Origin: Pirellulales bacterium
Lineage (GTDB): Bacteria; Planctomycetota; Planctomycetia; Pirellulales; Lacipirellulaceae
Assembly: GCA_022448265.1 (NCBI GenBank)
Contig: JAKVCC010000011.1
Location: 1 to 64,000 of the forward strand
Length of the DNA: 64,000 bases
Reading direction: 5' to 3'
Below are positions 61,401 to 64,000 of the stretch, piece after piece. The position numbers were made by a program, and so were the translations under genes. Below the pieces are notes generated by a model. It was not told the DNA's origin, did not search any database, and saw only the letters and a program-made list of their open reading frames with translations. Every line of letters starts with the position of its first letter. Positions within the stretch are counted from its first letter, which is position 1.

Positions 61401-62580
61401 TACCACAGGTGAGCAACAGCAATTGCGGAATATATATCAGCAACTCCGCGCCAGCGAGATTTCCCATGAGGAGTCGGTTCGCCTGATGATTGCCCGGGTG
61501 CTAACAGCCCCCGCTTTCCTCTACCGACTTGAACGAGCAGGGCCTGGCGAAGCGGCGACGCCTGTTTCGAGTACCGAACTGGCCAGTCGGCTTAGCTATT
61601 TTCTGTGGTCGTCGATGCCGGACGACGAGCTGCGACGCGCGGCCGATAGTGGCGATCTACTCAGCGAGCCGACACTACTAGCGCAAGCCACTCGCATGCG
61701 TACCAAAGGGCGCATGCGCCGCATGGCAATTCACTTTGCGTGCCAAATGTTACACATCCGCGACTACGACCAAAATGACGAAAAAAACGAAAAACTCTAT
61801 CCACAGTTTTCCGCCATGCGCGGTCTCATGTACGAAGAGTCAGTGCGGTTTTTCGAAGACATGTTTCGTAACGATGGCTCCATACTCGATTTGATCGAAG
61901 CCAACCACACGTTTTTGAATGAATCTCTGGCGGACTATTATGGTATAGACGGAATAACTGGCGACGCCTGGCGCAAGGTTCGCGGTGTGCGCGATTATGG
62001 GCGTGGCGGCGTGCTCGGGATGGCCTCGGTACTGGCAAGCCTGTCGGGTGCGTCGCGGACCAGCCCAATTCTACGCGGCAACTGGGTGTCGGAGACCTTG
62101 CTCGGCGAGCGCCTTCCCCGTCCGCCGGCCGATGTCCCCCAATTGCCCGAACAGGTTCCCGGCGACTTAACCGCGCGGAAATTGACCGAGCAACATACCT
62201 CAGCACCCGAGTGTGCCAAGTGCCATTTGCGTATCGATCCGTATGGTTTTGCATTGGAGCAATACGATGCGATCGGGCGACTGCGACATGAATCCGCCGA
62301 CACCAAGACAACACTTTTCGAGGGCAAAACGATTGAGGGAATCGAAGGCTTGCGCGACTACTTGGCGAGCAACCGGCGGATTGATGTCGTACACCAGTTC
62401 TGCAAAAAACTGTTAGGATACGCGCTCGCCCGCGAAATACAATTATCAGACGAGCCACTTTTGCTTGCGATCGAGGAAAAACTTGCGCAAAGCAACTACC
62501 GATTTAGCGTAGCGATGGAGGAGATCGTCAAAAGCCCACAGTTTCGCCAGATTCGTGGCAGACAGTATGGTGGTGAGTAG
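58408..62580 (+). CDS. Cytochrome-domain DUF1587/1592/1588/1585 planctomycete protein
   Basis: This 1390-aa exported protein has a signal peptide (1-30) and an N-terminal haem motif CHDCH (55-59) with the distal RQMPP. DUF1587 follows (VLRRLSNAEYTYTVRDLTGV, FPVDGGAGEGFTNTG). A long central beta-rich region (about 330-850) probably contains carbohydrate-binding-like sandwiches and makes the protein longer than simple family members. Then come DUF1595 (about 990-1050, AQRAWRRALTTGEQQQL), DUF1592 (MIARVLTAPAFLYRLE, ELASRLSYFLWSSMPDDEL), DUF1588 (GVLGMASVLASLSGASRTSPILRGNWV, with CAKCHLRIDPYGFALEQYD) and DUF1585 (FCKKLLGYALAREI, SPQFRQIRG). The reaction is unknown; the family is always paired with a DUF1552 protein, here encoded next. 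Confidence 0.92.
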   Translation: MQPKLPRLYVHPAVVVMLIALSVLAPQAVAQDDAIRAALDQRFARNIAPLVEKYCHDCHSGAEAEAEINLQAFKSLEDMRRQTNVWQKAAAMLKSRQMPPTGSEQPTEDERTQLENWLHSFLMAEARAFAGDPGPVVLRRLSNAEYTYTVRDLTGVKSLNPTREFPVDGGAGEGFTNTGASLAMSPSLVQKFLAAAKQVSEHAVLVPDGIRFSPFTSQRDWTDELLADIQEIYAKWTVAGSNRKAVWDGLAIETDQGGRLPLEKYLSATVVERDALSSGRTTIPGVAKSHGLNPKYLGLLWRTLGQGRRANESLLLGPIRAAWRSAKAEHLKELLDEISSLQNLFWKFNSIGHVGAEHSASDWLETKFPLVAEQEFRLRLVPPTDGKQEVVVYLAALEANQVSHNLNSTGEHLVIWKNARLVGGDGPPIPLRDVAGLQTSIQQQHQVILSKTAAYLAAAAQATPKANISDLAKQHDLDEGMLRVWLEYLTIPELREVEVTGHFTEKMPDHLGNKALAGWGTAQTPLIVANSSENAFSIPGNAPGRSVVAHPSPTLAAVAAWQSPIEGIVNVEATVADAHACGNGQEWVVEFCSRRGTRHLARGVCEVAGRASMAPTTIAVRKGDVVSFVLGPRDGNHICDLAHFNLVVRQLDGARPVWDLAEDVSADILQGNPHVDAHGNSDVWHFCRRPVDKQLVDHLHIAEIPATSVLGQWQTETDDRRRSQLARRVQALAVGPRPEVANSADSLLYHQLYNLEMEIDVPGLLADVDPDPRFGQPPGGNDAPPLANIDSVDLVAPLGETTKLSVESQLAAGRTLVVTGQVMSPRVSAHLKVATRKPRMHQPEVSEIVAEAPFIAIKDGQAHRDVAATLNEFLDLFPPALCYAPIVPVDEVVTLTLFYRQDEHLKRLMLNDAESAELDRLWEQLLYVSQEPLTYVVALEQLREFATQDRPEWIETLKTLVEPASKRAEAFRQRLRDTEPRHVDAVVNLAQRAWRRALTTGEQQQLRNIYQQLRASEISHEESVRLMIARVLTAPAFLYRLERAGPGEAATPVSSTELASRLSYFLWSSMPDDELRRAADSGDLLSEPTLLAQATRMRTKGRMRRMAIHFACQMLHIRDYDQNDEKNEKLYPQFSAMRGLMYEESVRFFEDMFRNDGSILDLIEANHTFLNESLADYYGIDGITGDAWRKVRGVRDYGRGGVLGMASVLASLSGASRTSPILRGNWVSETLLGERLPRPPADVPQLPEQVPGDLTARKLTEQHTSAPECAKCHLRIDPYGFALEQYDAIGRLRHESADTKTTLFEGKTIEGIEGLRDYLASNRRIDVVHQFCKKLLGYALAREIQLSDEPLLLAIEEKLAQSNYRFSVAMEEIVKSPQFRQIRGRQYGGE

Positions 62581-62693
62581 ACTTTACGGAAACCGTGGAA
62601 TAGAGTGGCATTGGGCCTAAGGCCTGAGTGCCATCGGCTCAGAACAAGAAACTGTTATGATACTGGTCGAGTCAACCTTTCTTTGCAAATGCA

Positions 62694-63998
62694 ATGAACA
62701 ACTACCGACTTAGCCGCCGGACGATGCTCCGAGGTCTGGGTGTTTCGATGGCCCTGCCATGGATGGAATCTACCTGCGTCTGGGGCGATGCGGCTTCTTC
62801 TAAAGAGCCGGCCAGTCAAGCGCCGACCCGCATGGCAATTTTGTTTGCCGGCTGTGGCTTTCATGCGAAGGAGTGGTATGCCAAAGGCCAGGGCGAGTCC
62901 ATGGAACTTGGCAAGGTCCTGACACCGCTTACCGATTTTCGGGACCGCATGGTGTTTGTCCGCGGACTGTATAACGCCGAGGCACTCAAGGGCAACATCC
63001 ACAGTTCCCAAACAGGCAATTTATTGTCAGGAGCTCCGCTTTCCTCGGGAGGCACGATCCGGTCTGGCACAAGCCTAGACCAAGTTGTCGCGCAGCGGAT
63101 TGGGCATCAGACTAAACTACCCAGCCTGGTGCTCGGATGCGAAAAGTCGAATCCGTCTGTGCACAAAAACTATTCAATGCTTTACAGCTCACACATTTCG
63201 TGGAGCAGCCCCACAACGCCAACACCGCTTGAGGTGTATCCTGCCCTCGCATTTGACCAATTATTCAAAGACACCACCCAACTAGGTGATCAAAGCATAC
63301 TGGATGCCGTCTTAGAAGACGCCACAGACATCCGCCGTGACATTAGCCGCTTGGATCGGCAGAAGCTTGACGAATACTTGAACTCAGTCCGCGAGGTTGA
63401 GCAGCGAATCGAACGTGCCGGCATGCGGGGCGAATTACAAGGCTGGCGTCCCACCACGACCGAGCCCCAGATGCCCCGGCCCCACGACGGTTTTCCCCAG
63501 GACATCGTCGAGCACATGCGGCTGATGAGCGACATTTTGGTACTGGCCTTTCAAACCGACACCACACGGGTTTGCACGCTTAAGCTAAACAACGATCACG
63601 GCACGCTCCGCTTTCCGCACCTGGGCGTCGACTACATGATCCATCACCTGCTCTCCCATGGTGAGACGGACGACTGGCTGAAGGTCAACCAGTTCTTCCT
63701 GGAACAAGTCGCCTACATTGCCCGCCAACTCGATGCGATTCAAGAAGGTGATCGCACGTTGCTGGACAACTCGATGCTCATGCTTTGCTCTAGCATGCTC
63801 ACCGGTTCGCACGACGCATCGCGATTGCCGGTGGTCGTGCTAGGTAGTGCGGGCGGCCAGATCCAAGGCGGTCAAAACCTCGACTACTTCGAAGACACTA
63901 ACCGCCAGATGTGCCGGCTTTACTTGAGCATGATGGACAAAATGGGCGTGCATCTTGATAAGTTTGGCGACGCGGATCAGCGGCTCGCAGAAATCTGA
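62694..63998 (+). CDS. DUF1552 protein, Tat-exported
   Basis: This 434-aa protein has a Tat signal (LSRRTMLRGLGVSMALPWMES). DUF1552 motifs are MAILFAGCGFHAKEWYAKG, FVRGLYNAEALKGNIHSSQTGNLLSGA, GTSLDQVVAQRIG, SLVLGCE, YLNSVREVEQRIE, LMSDILVLAFQTDTTRVCTLKLNNDHG and LLDNSMLMLCSSMLTGSHDASRLPVVVLG. The family has the same phosphatase/sulfatase-like fold as DUF1501 and is secreted with DUF1587-1585 cytochrome proteins. The gene is complete, ending 2 nt before the window edge. It is 113 bp after its partner; no clear SD is seen. Confidence 0.93.
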   Translation: MNNYRLSRRTMLRGLGVSMALPWMESTCVWGDAASSKEPASQAPTRMAILFAGCGFHAKEWYAKGQGESMELGKVLTPLTDFRDRMVFVRGLYNAEALKGNIHSSQTGNLLSGAPLSSGGTIRSGTSLDQVVAQRIGHQTKLPSLVLGCEKSNPSVHKNYSMLYSSHISWSSPTTPTPLEVYPALAFDQLFKDTTQLGDQSILDAVLEDATDIRRDISRLDRQKLDEYLNSVREVEQRIERAGMRGELQGWRPTTTEPQMPRPHDGFPQDIVEHMRLMSDILVLAFQTDTTRVCTLKLNNDHGTLRFPHLGVDYMIHHLLSHGETDDWLKVNQFFLEQVAYIARQLDAIQEGDRTLLDNSMLMLCSSMLTGSHDASRLPVVVLGSAGGQIQGGQNLDYFEDTNRQMCRLYLSMMDKMGVHLDKFGDADQRLAEI

Positions 63999-64000
63999 TT

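Overview
The window looks like chromosome from a member of the Planctomycetota, most like the Pirellulales. The evidence is the set of families almost restricted to that phylum: PSCyt1/DUF1549/DUF1553 cytochromes paired with DUF1501 proteins, a DUF1587-1592-1588-1585 protein paired with a DUF1552 protein, five DUF1559 pilin-like genes (one dead), PEP-CTERM proteins, ThuA, DUF1080, Tat-exported Gfo/Idh/MocA and large FG-GAP/ASPIC-UnbV lipoproteins. No rRNA, tRNA, CRISPR array, phage or transposase was found.

Layout. 1-3.3 kb: a DUF1501 gene (cut by the window edge) behind a PSCyt1/DUF1549/DUF1553 gene. 3.8-20.9 kb: secreted carbohydrate enzymes (GH43-like with HEAT and F5/8C, GH106, a tandemly duplicated GH9-like protein, GH2), interrupted by a reverse-strand DUF1559-lipoprotein pair. 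20.9-24.4 kb: ThuA, Gfo/Idh/MocA and DUF1080, typical of planctomycete sugar catabolism. 24.6-28.9 kb: a giant FG-GAP/ASPIC/thioredoxin/TPR lipoprotein whose frame is broken by one UGA. 29-30.2 kb: gene remnants. 30.6-32.7 kb: two PEP-CTERM proteins. 33.5-43.7 kb: a compact operon (GH3, DUF5107-TPR, SSS symporter, FAD oxidoreductase). 43.8-46.1 kb: a cytoplasmic beta-propeller glycosidase and a Tat-exported sugar isomerase/epimerase. 46.1-50.1 kb: a second UGA-interrupted giant lipoprotein. 50.1-58.1 kb: DUF1559 genes, DUF1501 and PSCyt1/DUF1549/DUF1553. 58.4-64 kb: the DUF1587-1585 plus DUF1552 pair.

Main finding. The two giant lipoproteins (24573-28895 forward; 50090-46140 reverse) each hold a single in-frame UGA at the same place, between the sixth and seventh DxDxDG repeats of the FG-GAP propeller. 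The frame continues without a shift on both sides. A 33-nt block around the UGA is identical between the paralogues, including every synonymous site, although the codons just upstream differ. It folds into a stem-loop with a GGU apical loop 17 nt after the UGA, and its GCAGGUC core is the same as in the E. coli fdhF selenocysteine insertion element as I remember it. I read both as selenoproteins (Sec648 of 1440 aa and Sec690 of 1316 aa). Standard gene calling would split each into two proteins.

A second theme is repeat tracts before surface-protein genes on the reverse strand: G13 before the DUF1559 gene at 11.1-12.0 kb, G10 before the PEP-CTERM gene at 32.1-32.7 kb, T9G9 touching the start codon of the DUF1559 gene at 51.7-52.7 kb, and four perfect 11-bp repeats before the DUF1559 gene at 57.1-58.1 kb. 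These could support slippage-driven expression switching. The enzymes suggest breakdown of a rhamnose-containing polysaccharide outside the cell and uptake of sugars by the SSS symporter. No sulfatase is present.
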